Of a stretch of 64,000 nt of DNA, positions 24,570 to 37,300 are shown one piece after another. The stretch spans positions 12,623,060 through 12,687,059 of the forward strand of contig CM057225.1 of the NCBI GenBank assembly GCA_029891385.1, in the 5' to 3' direction. Each line of letters starts with the position of its first letter. Position 1 is the first letter of the stretch. Under the pieces are notes generated by a model. It saw only the letters and a list, made by a program, of their open reading frames with translations, was not told the origin of the DNA and searched no databases. Position numbers and translations under genes: made by a program. The stretch comes from Erythroxylum novogranatense. Its lineage: Eukaryota > Streptophyta > Magnoliopsida > Malpighiales > Erythroxylaceae.

Positions 24570-27401
24570 TGTAACACCCCACACCCGCAAGACCCGAACC
24601 CGACATCCACAGTAATATCCGAGTTCGTGCCCCGCGAGGGTGGCGTGCTAACCACTCAATTAGAAATCGGTACATTATTCATTTAAAACATATATGCGGA
24701 ATTCCATGCCTAAATTGGGTACTCATTCAATCACATCCAATTTGAATACACACAATTCCAAAAGTTCTTGAGGTCTATTTCACAAATACAAATAAACACT
24801 TTATTACAAAATAAAGACATACAATGCAGACACGAATTGATCCCGACTCTGACCTTCACTTGAATCCTACAAACATACTCCCGTTTTACTAACGGGGTAC
24901 TCTTCAATTCCTGAAAAATAGTTGCAATGTTGGGTGAGTTTGCGAACTCAGTGAGAAACCATCATCGATGGTTCACTCAACGCATGCATAAACCAATAAT
25001 TCACATCTTATCACATATCATCGCATTCCAAATCAATTCAGGCATTGCTAACTTGTACACATATAAGGCGTATCACCTTTCACACTATTCACATACACTT
25101 CGACACTGCACACAAATCTCTTCCCATAATTTCCATCGTTTTACTTTGAGTTGTGACTGGGCGCTTAACAGAACAGACTTCAGATACACTTAGGGAGTAG
25201 GAGAGCCCTCTGGGTATACACTGACTCCCCTCGAGCTCAAAGCTCGGTTCAGTAACAGTAATCACATTTTAAGCAAGTAGGAGAGCCCCACGGTATGCAC
25301 TTCTCGCGCTCACATTAGGGATAGGAGAGCCCTCGGGTATGCACTATTCTCTTTTACAATTGATGAGCTTATAGCTCCGATCAAAATATGCTCCAGTCAC
25401 AACCATTATTTATTAACCAATTATGGATTTCACACGTTCATTCATATCTCTATAGACAATACACATGTATCAAAACATATTCCCAATCATTTCACAGCAG
25501 TATTCACATGTAGTACACACATTTTGCACTTCAAGATCACATTCAAATACTTGGACACCCGTGGTCCGAAATCAATCAAACAAGCACATATATCCCTCCA
25601 TTCTCTCCACATAGCATCATTGCAAATTATTAAACACATAAAGGCTGAGGAACCAACTAGGTTACTCACCTGAATTTTCTAGACGTTGCCTGAAAGCTCC
25701 AGCACTGTCCGTGGATTATCGATCCATCAGCTCTAAAACAATCAATTCATTTCATTCATTACAAAATGCACAGTCGAAATAATTAATGATGCACATGCCT
25801 TGAATAAAAGATGTACTATGCCTATTCATGATTTTCCCGGTACCTATTCCCACTTTCCATTTTCTTTTACTCAGTATCGAACTTTCACTCACTTGATCAA
25901 TATCAACTCATTTCCAATTCAATAACATGATACAGAACTCCCCAATTTCAATTCTAATATCCAGGCAATTATCATGTCATACTCGATAGGGTATGACCTC
26001 AAAAGCAATATCACTAATCTCTAGATCAAATTCAATCTTTATGCTCAGTTCCTAAAATTCCCAGTAGCAATGAATTTACTTTCAAAGTCTCACATTATAC
26101 CCCAATTACTCAAAACAATTCTTAGAATGCAATACAATCATATTTCTTAGCTTTCTTTCACAAATCGGGATTCTCATAATTTAATTTCAAACCTTCATTC
26201 TTTTCCTCATTTGTAGACCTCTTTCTCTAGATCACAACGAATCAAACATCACCTCAATCGGAGGTCTACATCAAAAGTTATGCCCCTAAAACCAAACTAT
26301 ACTCATTCAGTAGAAACAGCCTCGCCGCGACGTGAGGAAGTTCGTCGCGGCGACAAGTATAGCTCGCCGCGGCGCGGACGATTGGAGGCTCGCCGCGACG
26401 TGCTTCAATAAGCTTGCCACGACGCGTAAATGGAGGCTCGCTGCGGCGAGAACACAATTTTCTCGCCGCGTCGCAGCGCAGGCACGCCGCAATGTGCGAC
26501 CTTCCAGTCGTCTTCTCCGACGAGCTCTCCCTCTTTTCTCTCTCTAAAAATCCAGTACTAACTCATAAACACTCAAATCTTTAACAATTAACCCCTATGC
26601 ATGCTTTAAACACAATAATCACAACATTAAACCATTAACTTACCGAATCAAGCCAAAAATCCACAAATCTCTAGAAACCCTAAAACCTTCAAAACCAACG
26701 ATCTCCACCTTCAAGCCTCAACCAACTCCATCTCCCACAATAAACAAGCTAGCCTTGCACAATGAAAGGGAAACCACAAGAAATGATCGAGGGCTCACAC
26801 CAAAGGGAAAGAAATCGAAGATCACCGTAGGAGAAGAGAAGAAGAAGATTGCTTTACCTTAGGATAAAAATCCCCAAATTGAAACCTAGATATATATATA
26901 GACATCAGTCCTCAATTCCTTTAGATTTCAGTCTCTAAATTTCAATGACTCAACATTTTTAATTCTCCTAACAGTATAACTCTCATTTTTCCATCACCAT
27001 TGAACAATTCTTTCAGTACCATACAATCAATCAGTCGGTCCCTCGAAAATTTTCGGTCCGGGCATTTTCTCCCGAATTTCTAGAAAATTTCCTATAAGCC
27101 ACTATCAATTGCCAATCACTCTTAAACTATTCTAAATCAATTATATGAACCCAATTACTCCTAATTTCTCAATCAATCATAATCGAATCTAATTATCTCA
27201 CACATTCACAATTCAAATCATTTACAAAAGCAAATGCCGGGAAAAGTCATGAATGCATGTACCTATATGTGCATGTGCCAAATAACTCATTCCTCTACAA
27301 TCAGAGACCAAATAAACGTTTACATCAGAAATATGAAATGCAAATTACTAGCCTGACCAAAATGACCCATATACTCTTCCCATTAGGGTTAGGATGTTAC
27401 A
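24570..27401 (+). mobile_element. Solo LTR nested in copia LTR
   Basis: It begins TGTAACACCCCACACCC, ends GGATGTTACA, and is flanked on both sides by ATAAC (24565-24569 and 27402-27406), a perfect 5-bp target duplication. No internal domain remains, so it is a solo LTR. It shares with the LTRs at 1-3697 and 43046-46912 the GCGAACTCAGTGAG block (24933-24983), a CATGAATGCATGTAC phrase near its end, and a GC-rich island at 26318-26510. It holds three copies of an AGGAGAGCCC.CGGGTATGCAC phrase (25197-25350). Confidence 0.9.
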
Positions 27402-27690
27402 ATAACACACGCAACAATCAATCAATAAATCTTTCCCCACTTGAATGAATCTATTAAGAGTAATAATGAGCAAACACTTGCAGCAAACTAAATGATCTCA
27501 AGCTACCTCAATAATGCACAAATCAAACAACCAATCACAAAACACAATAATTATTTAAGGTAGCAAAAACTTCTTGTGAAGGATAAAAAAAACTACGGGA
27601 CCTCTCTTGGTCTAAAAAAATGAAATCCACTATCATAAATAATGTCATACAGAGATCAACAACCACAATAATCCAGACATCAAAGACTCA

Positions 27691-28139
27691 AGGTGTGCTT
27701 GTTTGGAGGGTATAAGAAAAAAGATATGGGTATGGAATTAAAAGTAATGGTTGGTATGAACATATGATTGTAAAGGTATCATTTTCATTCCTTGGTTTTA
27801 AGGAATACTCCATTCCTCTCTTAATCTAGAGGAATGGGAGTAATTCCTACGCTTTTTCGCACCATTTTAAACATATTTGATTTTAAACATTCTGTCATTA
27901 TAAATAAGGTGCATAAAATATAATTAATTAAATTATATTTAAAATTTAATATAAAAAAATTTATAAATTTTTATTTCTCAAGATTTTTAACAAACCAATC
28001 ACTATCAAAGGTAATGGTAATCATTCCTTCATCTTAACCAACCATCATAATTATAATGATTATATTCATTCCCATTCTTCCCTGTACTCATTCCCATTCT
28101 CATTTCCATTTCCATTCCCTTCTGTAAACCAAGCGCCCT
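27691..28139. mobile_element. MITE nested in copia LTR, 449 bp
   Basis: The right LTR lacks this block, so its limits are clear. The left end is AGGTGTGCTTGTTTGG; the right end on the other strand is AGGGCGCTTGGTTTAC, an imperfect terminal inverted repeat. Flanks are CTCA on both sides (27687-27690 and 28140-28143). The arms contain GGAATGGGAATG-like words on one side and their complement on the other, so the element can fold back. No transposase. Superfamily unassigned. Confidence 0.75.
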
Positions 28140-28705
28140 CTCAATCTCATATAACCACAAATCAAAGTAGAGAACTACACTAAGAGAGAAATCACAACAA
28201 AAGGCTTTTGTTCTAACAAATTCTGAAAAGTTACAGCTGTCCAAATTCAATCTTCACCGTTCAAAATAAAGGGATCATGCTCACCAAAATTCAACTTGAT
28301 CAAACAAAGAATGATAGAATAAAATCATAATATGGTGAAGCTCGTCAATTATAGAAACACCTTGAGACTAGTCCGATTTTGGAACCAAACACTTAACCTC
28401 CAGACCTTTAAACCAAATCTTCACCATTTAGAATGAAGAACAATATGTCTTCCAACTGTATACCAAAAATGAGACCGATCCAACAGTGAACGACTTCCCA
28501 GTCGTAGGAAATATAAAACTGGTCAGGGTGAAAATTTTCTCCTTTTGTGTAAGTTGAAAGAAAACCAACTCTCTCTCTTCTCTCACTCTCGGTAGCTGAA
28601 ATTTGGTTGAATAGTAAGACAAAAATTAACCCTAATGGGCTAAAAAAAAAATGGGCTTCAACAAATTTTGGGTTTTACCACATAAGAGGGAACCCAAACT
28701 CAACA

Positions 28706-28720
28706 ATTCTCCCCCTTCTC
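28706..28720 (-). other. Polypurine tract of copia element
   Basis: The - strand reads GAGAAGGGGGAGAAT directly before the LTR start TGTTGAG. This fixes the element's direction. Confidence 0.8.
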
Positions 28721-28724
28721 AACT

Positions 28725-31468
28725 ATATGGAGGAGGTTACCAAACCGGTATTTAATCGACAAGCTTCAAATTTCATCCTTGGTAGAGCTTTTGTGCACAT
28801 ATCAGCACCATTATCATCAGTATGAATTTTTTTAAGCTCAACAAACTTAGAATCCAAAACATTACAGATCCAATGATGTCTCACATCAATATGTTTGGAT
28901 CTACCATGAAAAGTAAGATTCTTACCAAGATAAATAGCAATCTAGCTATGAAAAAACAGAACATATCTCTTCTGTGTAAACTCGAGCTCATTCATAAGCT
29001 TTTTCATCCACAACAACTCCTTACATGCTTCAATGGCTGCAATAAATTTTGCCTCTATAGTAGATAAAGCAATACATTTTTGCAACCTAAATTGTCATGC
29101 CACAACTCCCCCTGCAAAGATAATCAAATAGCCAGAAATAGACTTTTTGAATCAATATTTCCAGCCATATCAGAATCTGTGTAACCACAAAGCATAGGCT
29201 TTGAGTCCCATAACACAGCTTCAAACTTGAAGTGCCACGGAGATATTTTAAAATCCACTTTACTGCATTCTAATGCTCCTTTCCTGGGTTAGGAAGAAAT
29301 CTACTAATAGTACCAACTACATAAGCTATATCTGGTCTAGTATAAACCATGGCATACATCAAAGTTCCTTATGCATCTTGCATGTATTCTTTATCTTGCT
29401 CACTGGAAGGAGATTACTTCAATCTCAATCTAAGAGATGGAGGAAGAGGTGTACTTACAACCTTAACCATAGCCATATTGAGCCGATGTAGTACCTTCTT
29501 AATGTACTTCTCATGTGAAAGCCATAACTTTTTGCACTTTCTATCACGAATGACTCTTATGCCAAGAATCTGCTTTGTTGGCCCCAAATCCTTCATAGCA
29601 AAGGACTTGTTCAATTCTTTCTTCAAATTCACAATTTTGAAAGAGTTAGGACCTACAATAAGCATGCCATCAACATATAACAATAAAATGAAAAAATCAT
29701 TGTCAGATAATTTTTACACAAAAACAAACTGATCAAAAATAGTCTTTTTGTAACCTTGCTGGACTATAAAAGACTCAAACTTCTTATATCATTATCTTGG
29801 TGCTTGTTTCAAACCATACAAGCTCTTCTTCAATTTGCAAACATAACTTTCTTTGCCTTTCACCACAAAATCTTCAGGTTGCTCTAAGCAAATCTTCTTT
29901 TCTAAGTCACCATGGAGGAAAGTAGTTTTTACATCCATCTGCTCAATCTCTAAATCAAAAGTAACAGTCAAACCCAAAATAACTCGAATTGAAGACATCT
30001 TGACCACTGGTAAGAAAATCTCCTTAAAATTAATCCCTTTTTTATGACTGAAGCCCTTAACAACTAATCTGACTTTATATTATGGAGATGATGAATTCTC
30101 TTCTCACTTCACCCTATAGATCCACATATTCTTTAAGGCTTTTCTATCTTTGGGAAGCTGGACTAGTTCAAAGGTCCCATTATCATACAAGGATTGCATT
30201 TCATCTTTCATAGCTACAACCTGTTTCACCTTTTCCTCACTCTTAATAGTTTCTTGGTAGCATTCAGGTTCCTCTGCATCTGTCAACAGCACATACTCAC
30301 TAGATGAATATCTAGTAGATTGTATGCGATCTCTAGTAGAGCTCCTGAGTGGAAATTCTTATTCCTCACCAAGTACCTCATAATGATCATCAGCTGTATC
30401 ATTGACAAGAACATCAACCTCATCTATATCTTGAGTATTATCCTGAAGATCAATATGACTTTCACCATCAACTGCATCGGGTGTAGGAGTTGAAGGAACT
30501 GGATCTAAATCAACCAAACCTTGAATATGAGGCTTTAATGCCTCTACTTTTCCAATATCTTCAATAGTCTTATCTTCTACAAAGACTACATCATGACTTC
30601 AAACAAGTTTCTTCTCAATAGGATCATAACACCGGTAGCCAAACTCATTTTGACCATGGCCTTGGAATCTAGCTTAGATCTTTCATCTTTAGGAACATGA
30701 ACAAAACATTTACAGCCAAATACATGCAAATGGTCATAGGAAGGCTTTTTACCATACCAGAACCTATCAGGAGCATCATTTTGTAAAGAAATAGTAGGAG
30801 TTAGATTGATAACATGTGTAACTGCATACAATGCCTCACCCAAAAAAGAATTAGGTATTTTGGCATCTGAAAGTACACTTCTAACTCTCTCCATCAAAGT
30901 TCTATTCATCCTTTCTCTCAAGTCATTCAGCTGTGGAGTCTTAAGAGACGTCTTCTGGTGTCTAATACCATGCTCTCTTCAATATGAATCAAAAGGCCCA
31001 CAGTATTCTCCTCCATTATCAGTATACACATTTCAACTTCTTGCCTATTTCTCTCTAAGCATAAAGATGAAATTCTTTAAATGCACCAAGTACTTGATCT
31101 TTCGTCTTCAAAACCCAAACCCAAAGCTTCCTTGAATGGTCATTAATAAAAGTCACAAAATATTCTGCACCACCAAGTGACTTTTCCTTCAAAGGACCAC
31201 ACACATCTGAGTGTACCAACTAAAGCAACTCCCCCTTCCTGGAAGGAGGGTGATTTTTAAAGGACACCTTTTTTTGTTTTCCAGCCAAGCAATGAACATA
31301 AGTATCTAACTCTCCACCTTTCAAACCAGAAAACAAATTCTTCTTAGCTAGAATATTCAACCCCTTCTCACTGATGTGACTTAACCTCTTGTGCCATAAA
31401 TCTGAAGAGTCATCACTCTCAATTGCATTCACGAGATTTGTAGGGATTGTAGTTTGTAACCAATACAA
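28725..31468 (-). pseudogene. Copia pol remnant (integrase, RT, RNase H)
   Basis: Reading right to left on the - strand: a GAG-pre-integrase segment at 31468-31220 (DLWHKRLSHISEKGLNILAK, then HCLAGKQ); integrase core and C-terminus at about 31130-30586 (RERMNRTLMERVRSVLSDAK, then HVFGCKCFVHVPKDER); RT at about 30290-29400 (ALKNMWIYRVK, DVKTTFLHGDLEKKICLEQP, SLYGLKQAPR), whose catalytic box reads YVDG instead of YVDD at about 29680; and RNase H ending around 28730 in IHTDDNGADMCTKALPRMKF. Stops and frameshifts occur in every domain. With the altered RT box the protein could not copy RNA. It follows gag in the same direction. Confidence 0.85.
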
Positions 31469-31471
31469 GCC

Positions 31472-32458
31472 TTAAGCTCTAAACCTTCTAGCCACAACCA
31501 ATGACCCTTTATAAACCGTTTCGTGCTCAAACAAAGTTGTGCCATATCCATCATAATACAAATTTTCATAAGAGATCACATTCAACCTCACATCTGGTGC
31601 ATGTTTAACATTATTAAGAACCAACTTCATTCCAAGGTTGGTCTCCACAGTCACAGTACCAATGCCCACTACTTTGGATACAATTTCATTACCCATCCTT
31701 AAAATTCCAGAATCACCAGGAGTATAGGATGTGAAGAGTTCTCTCCTTGAAGCAACATGGTATGCAACACCACTATCAAGTAGCCAAAGAATATCATTGC
31801 TAGCAACATTAATCATATCTCCATCATGAACAACTGCTAAATTAACTGAAGCAGCAACAACAACCCGATCATTGGCATCATTTTTCTTGCTTGTCTTGGT
31901 CACCTTTGTTCTCCCTCTTCTATTTAAAACAATACTTTTGATGTGCCCCAGTTTACCACAATAACTGCATTCAAGGTTCTTATACCTCAACTTTGATTTA
32001 CTCCTGCTCTTGCCTCTATTACTATCATCTTGACTTTTGCTTTTACTTCTCTCCTTGCTTTCAGTAACCAAAATATCTAAATGTGATGTGGAAGTCCCCT
32101 GAGTTCCCCTTCTCACTTCTTCATTCAGAACACCACTTTTCACATACTGCTTGGTTACAATATCATCAGAAGCAGAATTTGTCAAAGATACTTTAAAGTT
32201 CTCCCAAGAATCAAAGAGTGTATTCAACAACCAAAGTCCTACAATGTTCTCATCAAATTTCACACCCATACCTGACAACTGATCAAAGATACCTTGAAGT
32301 TCATTCACATGGTCAAGAACCGAGCTCCCTTCTTTGTATTGCAAGCGTATGGCTTGTTTAAACAAGAATAACTTGTTGTTGCCAGTTTTAGAAGCATACA
32401 AAGATTCAAGCTTCTCCCACAAAGTCTTGGCATGTGTATCATTGACAATATGATTCAA
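31472..32458 (-). pseudogene. Copia gag and protease, largely open
   Basis: A 328-codon open frame covers the gag_UBN2 region (from MNHIVNDTHAKTLWEKLESL to about residue 110), a basic serine-rich segment, a zinc knuckle reading CSYCGKLGHIKS in which the last cysteine has become valine, and a protease whose active site is WLLDSGVAYHV (D-S-G kept). The N-terminal part of gag continues upstream toward 32660 but in broken frames, so the methionine at 32458 is internal. It is the best-kept part of the element, but without an intact pol it cannot act alone. Confidence 0.8.
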
Positions 32459-32704
32459 TACATTATCCTCAACCCATTGTTTAATAAAACCACATTCTTG
32501 TTAATGCTCAAACTCTCATTCATCATCAAACTTAGACTCAGGCTTATTAGTAGCAAATACAAGTAAATGCAACTTCTTTAAAAATAGAAGATTTTTCATC
32601 TTTCCTTTCCAAGTGTGATAGTTTGGGCCATCCAAACAAATCATTTTACTTATATTTACCTCCATAATTCAAACAAGCAAAAATAGACCCAATTAACAAA
32701 TTAA

Positions 32705-32722
32705 CTAGGTTCTAAACCACTG
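32705..32722 (-). other. Degenerate Met-initiator primer-binding site
   Basis: Next to the 5' LTR the - strand reads TGGTTTAGAACCTAGTT. It matches the common copia site TGGTATCAGAGCC apart from one lost base and C-to-T or G-to-A changes of the kind expected from methylated DNA decay. Confidence 0.55.
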
Positions 32723-33583
32723 TGTTGGGAAGGAAGCAGGTATAACACACGCAACAATCAATCAATAAATCTTTCCCTACTTAAATGAATCTATTAGGAG
32801 TAATAATGAGCAAAATTTTGTAGTAAACTAAACGATTACAAGCTGCCTCAATAATGCATAAATCAAAAAACTAATTACAAAACACAATAATTATTTAACG
32901 TGCCAAAAACTCCTTTGGTGTGAAGGATAAAAAAAAACCACGAGACATCTCTTGGTCCAAACAAATAAAATCCACTATCACAAACACTGTCTTACAGAGA
33001 TCAACAGTCATAATAATCCAGAAATCAAATGTTTAATCTCATTTAACCACAAATCCAAGTATAGAACTACACTAAGAGAGCAATCACAACATAAGGCTTC
33101 TGTTCTAACAAATTCTGAAAAGTTCCAGCCGACTAAATCCAATATTCACCGCTCAAAATAAAGAACAATGAGTAAAGAACATGCTCACTAAAATTCAGCC
33201 TGATTGGACAAAGAATGACATATCAAAATCAGAATATGGTGAAGCTCGTCAGTTCTGAAAATACCTTGAGACCAGTCCGATTTTGGAGCCAAAAATTCAA
33301 CCTCCAGACTTCTAAACCAAATATGTCTTCAAAATGTATACCAAAAATAAGAGTGATCTAACAATGAACAACTTTCCAGTTGCCAAAAATGTAAAACGAG
33401 TTCGGTTGAAAATTTTCTTCTTTTTGTGTAGATTGAAAGAAAACCAACTGTCTCTCTTCTCTCACGCTCGATTGTTAAATTTTGGTTAAATAATAAGACA
33501 AGAATTAGCCCTAATGGGTTCCAAAAAAATGAGCTTTAAAAAAATTTGAATTTTACCACATAACAGGGAACACAAACCCAACA
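32723..33583 (-). repeat. 5' LTR of copia element, 861 bp
   Basis: An uninterrupted LTR that starts TGTTGGGAAGG and ends CAAACCCAACA on the + strand. It serves as the empty-site control for both insertions in the left LTR. Confidence 0.85.
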
Positions 33584-34334
33584 TAACACACAAAAGGATA
33601 TTTTGTCATTATAGATTAAGATAAGTGATGAAATCGGAAATTGTTTTGTATATATAAGAAGTTAGAGCTCTTTCATTTTTGTTAGTTGAAATTTTACCAA
33701 CCTCATGCTACATCATAAAAGTTAAACATGATATACACAATTAACTTTCAGATTTTACATATATTAATACGATATTAAACTTAAATCATTCCATACCATT
33801 AGAATGAGTAATCCAAGTTGAACTAAAGCCTAACTCTTCTATTTTTCCTTGTACAAGGTGAGCTGACGTTAGTGTCCTTCGCACTCCGGAAGCCCCCGGT
33901 GGTTTGACTAGTATATAAAAGGAAATATTTTTTATTCAAGAAAATAAGAAAAAGTGGGGATATAGCCAAAAATTGTGTGAGTGACGAAAAGGCCAATCCG
34001 ATGTCGGCGATTCAACACAAAGTACACACAATCTGACTATTAATTTGCCAAATTAATTAGATGTTTTTATCTTTTGTCATCTACAAGAAATTGTTTCGTT
34101 CAACACACACACAGTTGCGTTACAACGAAACAAAACCATTAACCGACGTCGTATAGATGTAACTTTTGCACCCATTATATTCCGTTACATTACGCTTCGT
34201 GGGCGAAGGAGCTAGTAGCTGTCTGCATCTGTCTTCTCTTCTCTTACGTTAGCGTTGGCCTTAGCCACAGCTTCGGAAAGAAATCTCCTCTCCTGGACGC
34301 AGAACATCCCGGTGGGCTATAGAATCAGACAAAC
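33584..34334 (+). promoter_or_regulatory. NRAMP upstream region with TATA-like box
   Basis: This is the 750 bp between the copia element and the NRAMP start codon. A TATATAAAA sequence lies at 33912-33920, about 415 bp before the ATG. It could be the core promoter if the leader is long or spliced, but it is also close enough to the copia LTR to be coincidence. Nearer the gene, 34200-34330 is less AT-rich with CT-rich words (CTTCTCTTCTCTTACG), typical of a plant 5' leader. Confidence 0.3.
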
Positions 34335-37300
34335 ATGGACTCCCAGTCACGAGAAGACCAAGATTCCAAGGACGACGATAAGAACGAGGAATCCAATCGG
34401 CTGTTGCCGTCACCACCACCCCACTCTCTGACATCACCGTCTCCCGATAGTCAGCTTTCCGATGAAGTGGCATTCGAGGCGCGGGAAAAGATCGTAATTA
34501 CCGACGAGGAAAGCGGGCTTGATATGGAAGACTTCGATATCGTGCCGCCATTCTCGTGGAAGAAACTGTGGTTGTTTATGGGGCCAGGATTTTTGATGAG
34601 CATAGCGTTTTTAGATCCCGGAAATTTGGAGGGTGATCTTCAAGCGGGTGCGATTGCTGGGTACTCTTTGCTTTGGCTTTTGATGTGGGCTACAATCATG
34701 GGGTTCTTGATCCAGATGTTGTCGGCGCGTGTGGGAGTTGCCACCGGCAGACACTTGGCGGAATTGTGTAGAGAGGAGTATCCGAATTGGGCTAGATTTA
34801 GTTTATGGTTAATGGCTGAGGTAGCGTTGATTGGGGCTGATATTCAAGAGGTTATAGGGAGTGCCATTGCTATTCAGATTTTGAGTAATGGGGTTTTGCC
34901 ACTTTGGGCTGGTGTGGTGATTACGGCGTCAGATTGGTATGTATTAATGTGGTTGTTTGTCGTTTGACATATTTTCTTTCACGTTGCCAAATTCTATAGT
35001 TCGCAATTGATAGACTTATGTTGGATGCTGAATTAGTCTTGTCGAATTCGAAGTTTTAGTCTATGGATTTTACTTTGTTGATATAAATTTTACAGCTCCG
35101 ATATTGAAGTTAATGAATTATTATGCGTTCTCATGCTTATGTGCAGTTTCTGTTGGAGAATGGACCTTTTGATTAAAGCCTTTTCTCCTTCCCTCCCCCC
35201 TGCTTCTGTATGACTGCTATTGAAGAGCTTTTAATATTTTTCTGCAATGAAAGTAGAATTTGTCTTTTCACCACGCATTAGTTTACTGTGCTAATGAGTT
35301 TTGTGGGAATGAAACAGTCCACATATCGACTTTTATGTGTCACTTTTACATGGACAGATTCATGATTTTACTTTTCGAGAACTATGGAGTGAAAATTAGA
35401 AGCAGGTTTTCTTCTCATTCCAAATTTTACAACATACTTTGTGCTTTTTGTATAACCGTAACTTATGGTTGATGTTGAATTAGTACTGTCGAAGTCCCAA
35501 TTTTACTGTTATTTGATATAAATTTGATAGCTTAGACATTGAAGTCACCAAATTATTGTTCATTCTCAGGCCTTAGAGCTTTTTCATTCTAGCTGGCAAG
35601 GCTCTTATTGGAGAATGGTCTACTTGGTTTAAGCCTATTCCTTTCTTTTCCCTTTTTTCCTACCTCTGTATTCCTGTTTTCTTGTTTTTAAAGAGCGTTC
35701 ATTATTTTCTGGAATTTGATTATTCAGTTGGTTATCGCACTATTCAGGGGTGCAGTGAAATTACTCTTGTATTGATGGTTATTAACTTTTCCATGGACAG
35801 CTTCGTGTTTTTGCTTTTAGAAAACTATGGAGTGAGAAGGCTAGAAGCAGTTTTTGCATTTCTAATAGCAACTATGGCTTTATCATTTGCATGGATGTTT
35901 GGTGATACTAAACCAAGTGGAAAAGAACTTCTATTGGGTAAGATTTTGATTTGTTACATATGAATTCTTGATAACAGTTTTTACTGGTATCATTCTTGGC
36001 TTCCATGGTAGATGAAATTAATTCTGTTTGTTCTTCTAGGTCTTTTAATCCCAAGATTAAGTTCTAAAACAATTCGACAAGCTGTGGGTGTTGTGGGTTG
36101 TGTCATAATGCCTCACAATGTGTTCTTGCATTCAGCTTTGGTGCAGTCAAGGAAGATTGATCCACAGAAGAAAGGGCGTGTTCAAGAGGCACTGAATTAC
36201 TACTCTATTGAGTCGGCATTAGCCCTTTTTGTCTCCTTCATGATTAACTTGTTTTTAACAACTGTATTTGCAAAGGGATTCCATGGTACTAAACAAGCCA
36301 ATAACATAGGATTAGTGAATGCGGGGCAGTATCTTGAAGAGAAATATGGAGGGGGAGTGTTTCCAATTCTTTATATCTGGGGTATTGGATTGTTGGCAGC
36401 TGGACAAAGTAGTACCATAACTGGCACATATGCTGGTCAATTTATCATGGGAGGTTTTCTTAACCTTCGCTTGAAGAAATGGCTGAGGGCATTGGTGACA
36501 AGGAGTTTTGCTATTCTACCTACTATGGTTGTAGCTCTTGTATTCAACAGATCTGAATCATCTTTGGATGTTTTAAATGAATGGCTTAATGTGCTTCAGT
36601 CGATGCAAATTCCTTTTGCACTTATCCCTCTTCTTACCTTGGTGTCCAAGGAGCATATAATGGGCGCCTTTAGAATTGGGCCTCTTCTTGAGGTAAGCCA
36701 TAAACTTATGTTTTTACTTTGTTTAAGCAGGCATGTGCAGTTACTGGCTGCTGATTGGTTAATATAGGAGTAAGTTTCTTTTTTCCTAAATAATTATCAT
36801 TTAAAACGGTTAATTGGGGGAAAATAGAATTCAACAATAACATGGGCAAGAAAATAAAAAAGGGGGACTGTCTTATACTTAAATGCACTGACGCTGCTAC
36901 TCTGCTGTTTACTCTTTGACTAAAATTTTGGTGGTAGTGCTGCCACTAGACTATTATGCATATAGTTACCTTGTTCTATTTGCCCACAAAACTTGAAACC
37001 AGTTGAAATCTGAAGTCACCCTTCTCCTAATCAATTCATAGATTATCTTCAGTTGGTTTTAGTCATTTGATGGTGGAGATCATTAATGTTCTACTTATTG
37101 AAAGGCTTGAAGCCAAATTTAATTAGTTTCACTTGGTCTGTCTGAGTTCTGTCCATTTCTTTTGTAGAGAATGGCGTGGACTGTGGCTTTTCTCGTCATA
37201 GTTATCAATGGATATCTGATGATTGATTTCTTCGCATCTGAGGTTAATGGATTGCTGTTCGGTTTTCTGGTCTGTGCTGGCACAGTTGCATACATAGCAT

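Larger units (their letters stand above)
24546..28705 (-). repeat. 3' LTR of copia element, interrupted twice
   Basis: Bases 24546-24569, 27402-27690 and 28140-28705 together match the right LTR 32723-33583. The breaks are exactly at the target-site duplications of the solo LTR (ATAAC) and the MITE (CTCA). Confidence 0.85.
24546..33583 (-). mobile_element. Ty1/copia retrotransposon with nested insertions
   Basis: The LTRs start TGTTGGGAAGGAAGC at 24546 and 32723 and end CTCAACA/CCCAACA at 28705 and 33583. Host flanks are CAACA and TAACA, 4 of 5 equal. On the - strand the body runs from a degenerate initiator-Met primer site at the right to gag, protease, integrase, RT, RNase H and a clear polypurine tract at 28706-28720. 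The coding order protease-integrase-RT is diagnostic of copia, and the proteins resemble the Tnt1-94 group. The left LTR was later split by a 2832-bp solo LTR and a 449-bp MITE, neither present in the right LTR. Multiple stops, frameshifts and altered active sites show that it is inactive. Confidence 0.9.
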
